From positions 1 through 38,180 of the forward strand of contig SFFE01000029.1 in NCBI GenBank assembly GCA_004556965.1: a stretch of DNA of 38,180 bases, in the 5' to 3' direction. The translations under genes were made by a program, and so were the position numbers. This document shows, piece after piece, positions 1 to 9,100 of this stretch (position 1 is the stretch's first letter; each line of letters begins with the position of its first letter). The notes under the pieces were generated by a model that was not told the DNA's origin, did not search any database, and worked only from the letters and a program-made list of their open reading frames with translations. The stretch is from Clostridiales bacterium (lineage in GTDB: Bacteria > Bacillota > Clostridia > Oscillospirales > Oscillospiraceae).

Positions 1-190
1 CCGAAACATCGTTTCGGTTTTGCGAGGAGAAACGGAGGAGCGGATGTGGAGCTTTCCGGCTTGCCCGGGAAGCGGAATGGGGCGAGTCCGTTTGGACGTT
101 ATCCGCTTCCCCGTTCTTCCTGATCGCGTCGCAACCACTTCGTTGGGTTGCGCCGCGCGGACGCGGGGTGCGTATGACGCCTCCCCTGTT
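1..190 (+). repeat. Mosaic intergenic repeat, copy R1 (truncated by window edge)
   Basis: The window opens inside a hairpin of the type AACCGAAACATCGTTTCGGTT. The sequence from about 1 to 112 is nearly identical to 20806-20916 and, inverted, to 12170-12300. The block around 105-172 is a second module: TCCGCTTC...TTCTTCCT, then a variable hairpin (GCGTCGCAACC/GGGTTGCGCCGC), then GCGGGGTGCG. Its flanks match 13566-13620 and 15070-15136 while the hairpin stem differs. It lies upstream of the metallo-hydrolase gene and has no credible coding content. Confidence 0.85.
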
Positions 191-213
191 TGCTTTTTGG
201 CAGGCGCACGCTC

Positions 214-242
214 TTGATTTTCCGGTCGAAATGTGCGACAAT
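214..242 (+). promoter_or_regulatory. Possible promoter of metallo-hydrolase gene
   Basis: TTGATT at 214-219 and GACAAT at 237-242 are separated by 17 bp. The -10 match is imperfect. The position, 33 bp before the chosen ATG and just downstream of the repeat, is plausible. Confidence 0.4.
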
Positions 243-275
243 TGCCCCATTGCAGAATGGGACAGGGGGAGCGCT

Positions 276-1172
276 ATGAGCAGCACACGCAAACGCAATT
301 CGGGCGGGAGCCATCTCGTCACCATCGTCCTCGCGCTGGTCCTCGCGCTGCTGGCCACCTTTTTCGGCCGCAGCCGCCTCGGCGAGGAGCCTGAGCGCGA
401 GACCACGCCCGTCTCCGGCGACGGGCTGACGGTGCATTACATCGACGTCGGCCAGGGCGACAGCACGCTGATCACCTGCGGCGGCGAGACGATGCTCATC
501 GACGCGGGCATCCCCAGCGCGGGCGAGACCGTGACGGACTATCTCAGCAGCCAGGGCGTGACGGCGATCGACTATCTGGTCTGCACGCACGCGCACGCCG
601 ACCACTGCGGCGGGCTGGACGACGTGGTGGTGAATTTCCCCGTCAAGACGATCTACAGCTCCGTGACCGAGAGCAGCAACAAAACCTTCACTTACTTTGC
701 CGATGCGGCGGCGACGGCGGGCGTGACGATTCAGGTGCCGGAGCCGGACAGCACGTTTTCGCTCGGCGAGGCGACGGTCACCGTGCTCGGCCCGCGCGCG
801 GACTACAGCGACGTGAACGACCAGAGCCTTGTGCTGCGCGTGGACTACGGCGAGACGTCGTTCCTCTTCACGGGCGACGCGGAGTATGACAGCGAGACCG
901 ACATCCTCGACGCCGGCTGCGACGTGCGCTGCGACGTGCTCAAGGCCGGGCACCACGGCAGCAGCACCTCCACGGGCTACCGCCTGCTGTACGAGGCCGA
1001 GCCGCAATATTGCGTCATCAGCTGCGGCGCGGACAACGACTACGGCCACCCGCACGAGGAGACGCTCAGCCGCCTGCGCGACGCGGACGTGACCGTCTAC
1101 CGCACCGACCAGAACGGCACGGTCGTCTGCTTCTCGGACGGGCAAACGCTGACGTTCACGACGGAAAAATAA
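276..1172 (+). CDS. ComEC-type metallo-beta-lactamase fold hydrolase, membrane-anchored
   Basis: This 298-residue protein has one N-terminal membrane segment (about residues 11-27, hydrophobic LVTIVLALVLALLATFF), followed by an extracytoplasmic metallo-beta-lactamase domain. The domain opens with the DVGQGDS motif typical of the C-terminal part of ComEC. The metal-binding HxHxDH motif is at residues 105-110, and later metal-site motifs are FTGDAE and the AGHHGS block. ComEC itself has a large permease region that is absent here, so this is the stand-alone hydrolase seen in many Firmicutes. Family members are probably nucleases or phosphodiesterases; the substrate is unknown. I chose the ATG at 276 because it follows GGGGGAG and gives a clean signal-anchor; an upstream in-frame ATG at 168 lies in the repeat. 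It is monocistronic, ending at a strong terminator. Confidence 0.85.
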   Translation: MSSTRKRNSGGSHLVTIVLALVLALLATFFGRSRLGEEPERETTPVSGDGLTVHYIDVGQGDSTLITCGGETMLIDAGIPSAGETVTDYLSSQGVTAIDYLVCTHAHADHCGGLDDVVVNFPVKTIYSSVTESSNKTFTYFADAAATAGVTIQVPEPDSTFSLGEATVTVLGPRADYSDVNDQSLVLRVDYGETSFLFTGDAEYDSETDILDAGCDVRCDVLKAGHHGSSTSTGYRLLYEAEPQYCVISCGADNDYGHPHEETLSRLRDADVTVYRTDQNGTVVCFSDGQTLTFTTEK

Positions 1173-1190
1173 CCGCTTGCTGCGCAAAAA

Positions 1191-1222
1191 AGAGAGGAAG
1201 CAATCTGCTTCCTCTCTTTTTC
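1191..1222. terminator. Bidirectional terminator
   Basis: A 12-bp perfect stem (AGAGAGGAAGCA at 1191-1202, TGCTTCCTCTCT at 1206-1217) has a 3-nt loop. T runs follow on the plus strand and A runs precede it. It ends the hydrolase gene on the plus strand and the osmoprotectant transporter operon on the minus strand. Confidence 0.9.
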
Positions 1223-1266
1223 CGTTCGACGCTTGTGCGGCGCGCAACGCACAGCCGGGTTCGCCT

Positions 1267-2790
1267 TTATCCCTCGATCAGCCCGCGCGCGATGAGAAAT
1301 TCCCGCGCCACGTCGTCCACGGTGCGGCCCATCACGTCCACCTGGTAGGTCATCTCCACCATGTCGTCGTTGGAGATCTGCCCGGCGAGCAGGTTCAAAA
1401 CCGCCTCCAGATCCGGCGCGGCGTCCGCAAAGCGCTCGAACACGTCCTCGCGCACGAGCAGCGCGCCGTTGTAGTCCGGGAAGAAGCTGCGGTCGTCCTC
1501 CAGCACGCGGAGGTTGGCCTTGCGGTTGAGACCGTCGGTCGCGAAGACCTCGGTCACGTCGAAGCTGCCGTTTTCCACCGCCGCGTACTTGAGACTCACG
1601 TCCACCGGCACGACGCTGCGGAAGTTCAGCCCGTAAAACGCCGTGAATGGCCCGTACTTCATGCTGCCCTCCTCGGTGAAGAACTCGTGCTCCGCGCCGA
1701 AGGAGAGCTGCGCCGAGACCGGCACGAGATCACTCACGGTGTGCAGATCATACTGCTCCGCGAGCACTTCCGGCACGGCGATGGCATAGGTGTTGTCAAA
1801 CCCCAGCTTGCCGAGCAGACGGATGCCGTACTGCTCCATGGCAACCTCGTTGGCGTAATCGTAGAGGGTCATGCCCTCCGGCACGTCCGCCGGGTCGAGA
1901 TGCAGGAAGGTCGTCAGCAGCGTACCGTCGTAGCTGATCATGAGATCGCAGGTGTGCCCGTCGCCGATGAGCGATTTGAAGTTGTTCACCTGCGACATCT
2001 GGTCCTGAATCGTGACGGTCAGGTCGGTCTTGTCCTCCACGAGCATTTTCACCATGTGGTGCATAATCTGCGTCTCGCTGTAGTCCCCGTCGTAGAGGAG
2101 CAGCTCGTTTTCGCCGGTCGTGTCGCGCAGGCCGAACGGCAGCGCGAGGATGAGCGCCGCGAGCACGACGGCGGCGGAGAGCCAGATCCGCTTGCTGCTG
2201 CCGCGGTTTTTGCGGATGCGCCGCTCGAACGCGCCCATGAGCGTGTCGAGCACGACGGCGATGACCATCAGCGCGCCGGTGCCGAGCAGGATCAGGCGCA
2301 TGTCCTGAATGCGGATGCCGCGGTTGAGCACGCCGCCGATGCCGCCGCCGCCGACAAAGGCCGCGAACACGGCGGTGCCGATGGCGTTGACCACGGCGAT
2401 GCGGATGCCGGTGAACACCGTCGGCAGCGCGAGGGGCAGCTCCACGGTGAGCACGCGGTAGGCCTTGCTCATGCCCATGCCGCGCGCGGCCTCCTTCACG
2501 CCGGGATCGACCTCCTCCAGTCCCAGGCACGTGTTGCGCACGATGGGCAGCAGCGAGTAGAGCGTGATGCCGATGATGACGGTGAGCTTGCCCGCGCCGA
2601 GAAACACCATGATGATGCCGAGCAGCGCGAGCGCAGGGATGGTCTGCAGCAGATCGACGACGCGCAGAATCACGCCGCGCGCCTTCGGGAATACGTAGGC
2701 GAGGATGCCCAGCGGCACGCCGGCCACGATGGACAGCGCGCTCGCCGCGAGCACGATGAACAGGTGCTCCCAAACCAGTGACCCGCTCAT
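1267..2790 (-). CDS. Osmoprotectant ABC transporter, fused permease and substrate-binding protein (OpuC/OpuF type)
   Basis: This 507-residue protein has an N-terminal membrane domain of about 210 residues with the binding-protein-dependent permease loop (EAARGMGMSK...ELPLALPTVFTGIR). An OpuAC-type solute-binding domain follows, at about residues 230-507. The binding half contains GDYSETQIMHHM and FGAEHEFFTEEGSMKYGP, typical of betaine/carnitine/choline-binding proteins. The fusion tethers the receptor to the membrane, as in Lactobacillales and Clostridia homologues. The gene overlaps the second permease by 4 bp (ATGA), so the three genes form one translationally coupled operon. The substrate is inferred to be a quaternary amine osmolyte; an ergothioneine importer (EgtUV type) has the same architecture and cannot be excluded by eye. 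Confidence 0.88.
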   Translation of the reverse strand: MSGSLVWEHLFIVLAASALSIVAGVPLGILAYVFPKARGVILRVVDLLQTIPALALLGIIMVFLGAGKLTVIIGITLYSLLPIVRNTCLGLEEVDPGVKEAARGMGMSKAYRVLTVELPLALPTVFTGIRIAVVNAIGTAVFAAFVGGGGIGGVLNRGIRIQDMRLILLGTGALMVIAVVLDTLMGAFERRIRKNRGSSKRIWLSAAVVLAALILALPFGLRDTTGENELLLYDGDYSETQIMHHMVKMLVEDKTDLTVTIQDQMSQVNNFKSLIGDGHTCDLMISYDGTLLTTFLHLDPADVPEGMTLYDYANEVAMEQYGIRLLGKLGFDNTYAIAVPEVLAEQYDLHTVSDLVPVSAQLSFGAEHEFFTEEGSMKYGPFTAFYGLNFRSVVPVDVSLKYAAVENGSFDVTEVFATDGLNRKANLRVLEDDRSFFPDYNGALLVREDVFERFADAAPDLEAVLNLLAGQISNDDMVEMTYQVDVMGRTVDDVAREFLIARGLIEG

Positions 2791-3428
2791 TTGCCCGCCC
2801 CCTTCCGCAGCCCGCGCGGGGTGACGCGCTTTTGCAGCAGGTCGATCAGCGCGCCGATCACGATGGCGAGCACCGCCGCCGGGATCGCGCCGAGCAGGAT
2901 CAGCGTGTTATTGTTGGATGACGTGCCCTGATAGATGAAGTCGCCCAGCCCGCCGAGACCGATCATCGCGGCGAGCACCGCCCAGCTCACGGTGTAGATC
3001 GCGGCCATGCGCAGGCCCGCGATGATCGTGGGCATGGCCAGCGGCAGCTCCACGCGCAGCAGCGTCTGCATGGCGGACATGCCGCAGCCGTGCGCCGCCT
3101 CGACATACCGGCGCTCCACGCCAAGGATGCCGGTGTACGTATTTTTCAGCACGGGGAACATGGCGTAGATCGCCAGCGCGATGATAACGGTGGCGGGCGT
3201 CATGCCGATCCAGAGGAACAGCACGCCGATGAACACCAGACCCGGAATCGTCTGAAACACGGAGACGACGGGCAAAATCACGTTCGACCACTTCGGCACG
3301 CGCGAGAGCAGCACGCCGAACACAAGCCCCAGCGCGAAGCCGATCGCCACGGACACGAGCACGTACAGTGTGTGTACGCCGATGGCCTTCAGCAGCATCG
3401 CGCCGTAGGTATCCAGCAGCGCGCTCAT
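2787..3428 (-). CDS. Osmoprotectant ABC transporter permease (OpuCB/OpuCD type)
   Basis: This 213-residue integral membrane protein has about five to six hydrophobic segments and the EAA loop (YVEAAHGCGMSAMQTLLRVELPLA, residues about 125-148) that contacts the ATPase. It closely parallels the permease half of the downstream fused protein, so the pore is probably a heterodimer of the two. It lies between the ATPase and the fused permease/binding gene, with 4-bp overlaps on each side. Confidence 0.9.
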   Translation of the reverse strand: MSALLDTYGAMLLKAIGVHTLYVLVSVAIGFALGLVFGVLLSRVPKWSNVILPVVSVFQTIPGLVFIGVLFLWIGMTPATVIIALAIYAMFPVLKNTYTGILGVERRYVEAAHGCGMSAMQTLLRVELPLAMPTIIAGLRMAAIYTVSWAVLAAMIGLGGLGDFIYQGTSSNNNTLILLGAIPAAVLAIVIGALIDLLQKRVTPRGLRKGAGK

Positions 3429-4534
3429 CGCTCATCCCCCCATAGATTGTCGGCCACGGAGCGCGCGACGCTCGTTTTCGTCACGATGCCGGCGACGGTG
3501 TCGTCGGCATTGAGCACCACAACGTAGCTTGCGCCGGAATCGAGCAGGTAGTCGAAGCTCTCCTTCGCCTCGTCGCCCACGCGCACGGTGCGGGCGGTCT
3601 GGCGCACGAGCGGCTCGATGCTCTTCAGCCCGCGGCCCCAGTGTCGAATGTCGCCGATGGACACGGTGCCGGCGTAGCGCCCCTGCTCGTCCGTAACGAT
3701 CAGGGAATCGACGCTGCTGCGCGCCATCTTCTCCGCGCATTCGAGCACGCCGCGGTCGCGCTTGACGCGGGTGACGTTCGTGCGCATGAAATGCTCCACC
3801 TTCGTGTTCGGCGCCGTGTCCGCGTGCTTGCCGAGAAAGCTGCGCACCAGGTCGCTCGCCGGGTGCTCGAGCATCTCCTCGGGCGAGGCCATCTGCACGA
3901 TGCGGCCGCCCTCCATGAAAATGATCGTATCCGCCAGCTTGAGCGCCTCGCCCATGTCGTGCGTGACGAAGACGATGGTCTTGTTCAGCTTCTGCTGCAG
4001 GCTCTTGACCTCGTCCTGCAGCGCCTCGCGCGTCATGGGGTCGAGCGCGCCGAACGGCTCGTCCATCAGTACGATGGGCGGGGATGCGGCCAGCGCGCGC
4101 AGCACGCCGATGCGCTGCTGCTGCCCGCCGGACAGCTCGGTGGGATACTTGTCCGCGTACTGCTCCATGTGCACCATGGCCAGCATCTCCTGCACGATCT
4201 CGGCGCAGCGCGCTTTGTCGTACTTGAGCAGCTTCGGCACGACGCAGATGTTCTGCGCGACCGTCATGTTCGGAAACAGGCCGATCTGCTGGATGACGTA
4301 GCCGATGTGGCGGCGCAGCTCGACCTTGTCGGTCTCGCGGATGTCCTTTCCGCCGATGCGGATGGCGCCGGAATCCGGCTCGATGAGCCGGTTGATGGTC
4401 TTCAGGGTGGTCGTCTTCCCGCAGCCGGAGGGGCCGATCAGGATCACGAACTCCCCGTCCGGGATCGTGAAGGTCAGGTCCTTCAGAATGGGGGATTTTC
4501 CATAACTTTTGCAAACGTGTTCAAATTCGATCAT
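3425..4534 (-). CDS. Osmoprotectant ABC transporter ATP-binding protein with CBS domains (OpuCA type)
   Basis: This 369-residue cytoplasmic ATPase has Walker A GPSGCGKTT (about residues 33-41), signature LSGGQQQR, Walker B IVLMDEP and switch His in VTHDMGEA. The C-terminal region of about 120 residues holds two CBS motifs (SSVDSLIVTDEQGRYAG and ASYVVVLNADDTVAG). In OpuA-type transporters the CBS module senses ionic strength or cyclic di-AMP, so direct osmotic gating is likely but inferred. It is the first gene of the operon. The start at 4534 is preceded by AAAGGAGTG. Confidence 0.92.
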   Translation of the reverse strand: MIEFEHVCKSYGKSPILKDLTFTIPDGEFVILIGPSGCGKTTTLKTINRLIEPDSGAIRIGGKDIRETDKVELRRHIGYVIQQIGLFPNMTVAQNICVVPKLLKYDKARCAEIVQEMLAMVHMEQYADKYPTELSGGQQQRIGVLRALAASPPIVLMDEPFGALDPMTREALQDEVKSLQQKLNKTIVFVTHDMGEALKLADTIIFMEGGRIVQMASPEEMLEHPASDLVRSFLGKHADTAPNTKVEHFMRTNVTRVKRDRGVLECAEKMARSSVDSLIVTDEQGRYAGTVSIGDIRHWGRGLKSIEPLVRQTARTVRVGDEAKESFDYLLDSGASYVVVLNADDTVAGIVTKTSVARSVADNLWGDER

Positions 4535-4616
4535 GCCGTGCGATCACACTCCTTTATGCCCGGCTTTTCTCCCCGTCGGGAGCCCGTATGCTGCAAATGA
4601 TACAATATTGATTAAT

Positions 4617-4644
4617 ATTATACCAGTTTTCCTGCAGAAAGCAA
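4617..4644 (-). promoter_or_regulatory. Promoter of osmoprotectant transporter operon
   Basis: Read on the minus strand: TTGCTT (4644-4639), 16 bp, then TATAAT (4622-4617) with an extended -10 TGG just before it. It lies about 80 bp upstream of the ATPase start and is the only strong -10 in the gap. Confidence 0.65.
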
Positions 4645-4721
4645 ATAGCAGACATTTGATCTTTTTGTGGACAATTTTGCCGAAGTGTGTAGAAAAAGGA
4701 GCCGTCCATGCCGCGCCGGAC

Positions 4722-4750
4722 TTGTCATTTCTCCATAAATTCGCTATCAT
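4722..4750 (+). promoter_or_regulatory. Promoter of small membrane ORF
   Basis: TTGTCA (4722-4727) and TATCAT (4745-4750) are separated by exactly 17 bp. The -10 is 43 bp upstream of the ATG of the 49-residue ORF, which supports that ORF being a real gene. Confidence 0.55.
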
Positions 4751-4793
4751 GCAGACAGCATCAGACACAGACACAGAACTTGGGGGCGGGGAT

Positions 4794-4943
4794 ATGGATT
4801 TTCTCGTGGCGATCGCGCTGCTGCCGGCCATCGTGCTGGTGGTGTACATCTACAAAAAGGACCGGGTCAACCGCTCCGCGCGCGAAGACCGCCGCGTCAC
4901 GCCGGAGACGGTGTCCGACTATTTCCAGCGGATGAACTGGTAA
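4794..4943 (+). CDS. 49-residue single-pass membrane peptide, PrsW N-terminus-like
   Basis: This short ORF begins at an ATG preceded by GGGGGCGGGG. It encodes a hydrophobic N-terminal segment (residues 2-18), then YIYKKDR and a charged tail ending DYFQRMNW. The pattern LLPAIVLVVYIYKKDR resembles the first transmembrane segment of PrsW-family intramembrane proteases, but all later helices and the catalytic glutamates are absent. It is therefore either a genuine small membrane protein or a remnant. A matched promoter and a strong hairpin downstream favour an expressed gene. Function is unknown. Confidence 0.55.
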   Translation: MDFLVAIALLPAIVLVVYIYKKDRVNRSAREDRRVTPETVSDYFQRMNW

Positions 4944-4989
4944 CGGCAAAAACGCATCCATCCGGAGGTCCCTTTCCGGGGGCAAAAAA

Positions 4990-5030
4990 CGGTACGGCTT
5001 TTCTCGTTTGAAGCGAGAAAAGCCGTACCG
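4990..5030. terminator. Terminator hairpin between small ORF and mutY
   Basis: A 17-bp perfect stem (CGGTACGGCTTTTCTCG at 4990-5006 with 5014-5030) has a 7-nt loop. On the minus strand it is followed by GTTTTTTG, making it the intrinsic terminator of mutY. It lies only a few bases past the mutY stop codon. Confidence 0.9.
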
Positions 5031-5034
5031 TACT

Positions 5035-6072
5035 TTATTCCAAATCCAGAAACTGCCGGAACGCCGTCGGCAGGGAGACCGCCCCGCGCAGCTCGCGGCG
5101 CGTGACCCACGTGAACTGCGGCGGCGTTTCGGTGCATTCGAGCGTGTAGCACCGCATCGTCCAAACGATGTGGGTGAACACATGCTTCCCGTCGCGCGCG
5201 CGGCGCAAGCGCACGTCGCCGAGACCCTGCCGCGCGGCGTATTCGCCGACCTGCCGCTCGTCGAGCAGCCCCGGCACGTTCGGGAGCTGCCACAGCCCCG
5301 CGAGCAGCCCCGTGTCCGGCCGCTTTTCCACCGCCGTGCGCTCGCCGCAGCGCAGGAGAAACACTGTCCGCTCCTCGGCCCGCCTGCCGCGCTTCGGCAG
5401 CTTTACGGGGCGCTGCGCCGCCGTCCCCCGCGCTCGCGCAAGACACAGCGCCGCGACCGGGCAGGCGGCGCACTTCGGCGCGCCGTTCGGCACGCACACC
5501 GTCGCGCCCAGCTCCATCAGGCTCTGCGTGAAATCGCCGCAGCGCCCCGGCGGGTAGCACGCGGAGAGCGCCCCGGTCAGCGCCGATTTGTACGCGGGCG
5601 TGTCCACGGGCGCGTCGTCGTCCAGCACACGCGCGCACACGCGCAGCACGTTTCCGTCCACCGCCGCCGTCGGCCGCTCGAAGCAGATGGAGGCGATCGC
5701 CCCGGCGGTGTATGCGCCGACGCCGGGCAGCGCAAGAAGTTCCTCGACCGTGTCCGGAAACGCGCCGCCGCGTTCGACGAGGATGCGCGCGCACTTTTGC
5801 AGGTTCCGGGCGCGGTTGTAGTACCCCAGCCCCTCCCACAGCTTCAGCAGCCGCTCCTCCGGCAGCGCCGCGAGCGCGAACACGTCCGGCGCGGCCTGCA
5901 GAAAGCGGACGTAGTAGTCCCGCACCGCCTCCACGCGCGTCTGCTGCAGCATGATCTCCGACAGCCACACGTGGTATGGCTCCCGGTCCGCTCGCCACGG
6001 CAGGTCGCGCTTGTTTCGCGCAAACCACGCCAGCAGCGGCTCGACCATCTGCCGCAGCCGTGTTCCGTCCAT
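5035..6072 (-). CDS. mutY: A/G-specific adenine glycosylase MutY
   Basis: This 345-residue protein removes adenine mispaired with 8-oxoguanine. It has catalytic Glu39 in LSEIMLQQT, the helix-hairpin-helix LPGVGAYTAGA (residues 115-125) and Asp139 in AVDGNV. Four cysteines ligate the iron-sulfur cluster (C193, C201, C204, C210, spacing X7-X2-X5). The C-terminal third is a NUDIX-like 8-oxoG recognition domain with FTHIVWTMRCYTLE. I chose the start at 6072 because it follows GCAAAGGAGG with 7-8 nt spacing; the longer frame upstream runs through the neighbouring terminator. It appears monocistronic. Confidence 0.95.
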   Translation of the reverse strand: MDGTRLRQMVEPLLAWFARNKRDLPWRADREPYHVWLSEIMLQQTRVEAVRDYYVRFLQAAPDVFALAALPEERLLKLWEGLGYYNRARNLQKCARILVERGGAFPDTVEELLALPGVGAYTAGAIASICFERPTAAVDGNVLRVCARVLDDDAPVDTPAYKSALTGALSACYPPGRCGDFTQSLMELGATVCVPNGAPKCAACPVAALCLARARGTAAQRPVKLPKRGRRAEERTVFLLRCGERTAVEKRPDTGLLAGLWQLPNVPGLLDERQVGEYAARQGLGDVRLRRARDGKHVFTHIVWTMRCYTLECTETPPQFTWVTRRELRGAVSLPTAFRQFLDLE

Positions 6073-6125
6073 GGGCCATCCCTCCTTTGCTTTCCGCCCC
6101 ATTATACCAGAAACCCGCGCGCATG

Positions 6126-6160
6126 AAAATGCCCCGGACGAGTTTTCGCCCGGGGCATTG
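6126..6160 (-). terminator. Terminator of the PHP/SLH surface protein gene
   Basis: A 10-bp stem (AATGCCCCGG at 6128-6137, CCGGGGCATT at 6150-6159) is followed on the minus strand by TTTTCATG. It is located 15 bp after the stop codon at 6174. Confidence 0.85.
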
Positions 6161-6173
6161 GTTTGGAATTGCG

Positions 6174-9100
6174 TTACTGATTCAGATACCGCTGCAGGAT
6201 GGTTGCGATCTGTGCGCGCGTCGCGCAGCCGTTCGGCTTGATCGTCCCGTCGCCCATGCCGTTGACGAGACCCTCGGCGACCGCCCACTGCATCGCTTCC
6301 ACCGCCCAGGCGGGGACGGACGCAGCGTCCGTGAAATCGGTCAGCGCAGCGCGCTGCGTGACGTCCTGCTCCTTCAGCGCCGCGTAGCGCATGAGGAACA
6401 CCGCCATTTCCGCGCGGGTCACATCATCTTCCGGCACGAACTCCGTCGCGCTCTTGCCGAGCGTGATGCCGGTGCTCGCCGCCCAGACGACGGCGTCGGC
6501 GTACCACGCGCCGGCCGCAACGTCGGCAAACGGATTGTCAAGCCCGCTCACGTCCGGCTCGCCCGCCATGCGGTAGAGCACCATAACCATCATCGCGCGG
6601 GAGGCTTCCAGGTTCGGCTCGAACGTGGTCGCGCTCATGCCGTTCATGATGTCGTTTTCGGCCACGAAGCAGATGCTGTCGTGTGCCCACATGTCGATGT
6701 CGGTGAAGGCCGCGCACTTGTGGCCGAGTGCCGGAACAACTTCCTGCGCAACAAGGATTTCGCCGCACACAGAGCAGTGCTTGCCTTCCGTCAAACCGGT
6801 CTTGGTGCAGGTCGGGGCAACTGCTTCGTCGATCACTTCCGTGTGGCCGAGCGCTTCGATCGCACGCATCTCTGTCTCTCCGCAGGCGGAGCAGGTGCGT
6901 GTCTCCTCGCCAGCCTCGGCGCAGGTTGCGTCCTTAGTGACTACCCACTCGCCCCAGTTGTGCTTGTGTTCGCCGCAGACGACGTCCGCGCGGTCGCGCA
7001 CGCGGATGCGCGCAAACGGGCCGTCGGGCGCGTTGAAGGTGTCGTCATAGGACGCAAGGCCGGTGACGGTGATCTCCGCGCCGACTGCGAGATTCTCCAC
7101 GTCCTTCGCGGTGGTGATGTAGCCGTCGATGAACACGCGGGCAACGTTTCCGGCTGCATCCTTCACCAGGATGGTCTGCACAAGACCGTTGGCCAGCTCA
7201 AAGCTCTGCACCGTGCCCTTGACCGTCACGAGGCTGCCGCGCACGGAGCCGTCGTTGATCTGCGCGGCGGTGGCCTCCGTGGGCTGCACCGGCTCGCCGT
7301 CGCCGATCTTTTCAATGCTCGTCACCTGCAGCTCCATCTCGCCCTGATAGAAGTCGGTCGTGCCGGTGACGCGCACCTTGTCGCCGATCTGGAATTCGCC
7401 GGCGACCGGGAAGCAGCAGACGCCGCCGGTCGCATCCTGCACGTAGATGCAGTCGAAGAACGCAGTGTCCTTGTCATAGCCGGAGGCGTTGGAGGTAACC
7501 ACGCCCTCGATCGTGTACTTATAGCCGGCCGCGGTCTGCCTGAGCACCTCGGCAATGTCCGTGACGGTCACGGGGTTGAGGTGCTGCACCAGATTCTCGC
7601 AGATCGTGTAGTTGGAGTAGTTCTTCTCGGTGCCGCTGTCAACGTCCTCGGCCTTGGCCTGCACCTCGAAGTTCGACAGGAACGCCGCGCCGGAGACCAC
7701 GATCAGACCCTTGCCGTCAAGCTGCTCGGTCGCCATGACCATGAGCCGCTCAGCGCCGTCGAAGTTGTACTTGGGAACGCTGCCGAGTCCGCCGTAGCCG
7801 TCGCCGTCATCGTCGGCGGAATAGGTCGTGTCGAAGCCGAAGACGACCGGCGTGACCGTTTCGGGCACGGTAGAGGTCGCGGCGCCCGAAGCATCCACCG
7901 TGTAGATGGACGCGCCGCCGTACTGGCTGTACAGCTCCGTATACAGGTTGTTATGCGGATTCTCCGCGTCGTACTCCACGCCCGACAGGAGGAAGGAGTC
8001 GAAGTTGTAGGTGCTCAGATACAGCCGCTGAGACTGTCCGCCGTTCCAGGTGTCGTCCTTCGTCTCATCGTCGCTGATGCGCAGGCTGGAACCGAGCGCC
8101 GCCAGGATCTTGTTCTGCTGGGCTGCCATATGATCCTCTGCCGGGAAGCTGGCATAGCTCTCATAGAAGTCGCCCCAGCCGCACAGCACCACAGTGCCGC
8201 CGTTGTTGTTGAACGCCGCGAGCGCGGTGATCTCCGCGTCGGAATAGGTGTCATACGGATCGCGCAGCGCCGTACCGTTGCGGCGGCTCGGCGCGGTGAG
8301 GATGATGGCCTTGTACTTCTCGTTGGAGCACGCGGCGATCAGGTCTTCCGAGCTGCCCAGCTGCACCGTGCGCACGGAGTAGCCCGCGGCCAGAGCGCTG
8401 AAGTTGCCCATGGAATCGCTATAGTTACCGGCCACATACTCGTTGTGGTGCGAAGCGTCGATGCCGATGTACACGAGCTTGTCCGCATCCTGCACGTCAA
8501 GCGTCACGTCCATGGAGAAGGTATATTCCTTGCCGTCCTGCTCCACGACGGCCGTGACCGTGACGGTCATGACCTTCGCAGCGTCGGGCGTGTACTGGAA
8601 GGGGATCTCCAGCGTGCCGTTGGCCGGGATCGTGTAGCCCTTGGCGTCCGTGCCGAGCACGACGGAGCCGTTGGTGGTGTAGGTCACGGACTTCACAGTC
8701 GCGTCCGTTGCCTCGCTGTTGAACAGGGTCGTGGTCAGCTCCAGCGCCTCGCCGGTGACGGGGATGGCGGTGCCGCACTCCACGCCGGAGATGCCGAGCT
8801 TGAGCATTTCGCCGACCCAGACGGGCGCGGTGACCGCAAGGTCGCCGTCCGCCTCGGTGACGCGGATGTAGTAGTAGCTGTAGTCCGGGTCGAGCGTGCA
8901 GGAGAGGTCGCCCGCGGCCAGCGCGGCGGCGTTGTCCCACGTGTAGGCGACCTTGCCGGAGTTGACGATCACTTCGACCTTGCTGATGGCGTCAGCCGCG
9001 TCGGGGTCGGACACCTGAACGCGGATGTCCAGCTTGTCGGGAACCTCGGTGAGGCTGCTGCCGAGCGGCAGATCGTTCACGGTGTAGGTCAGCTCCAGGT

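Noticed and set aside
1177..2781. A 534-codon plus-strand frame opposite the osmoprotectant permease/binding gene
   Set aside because: His/Arg/Val-rich antisense composition and no family motif; the minus-strand gene has clear domains and operon structure.
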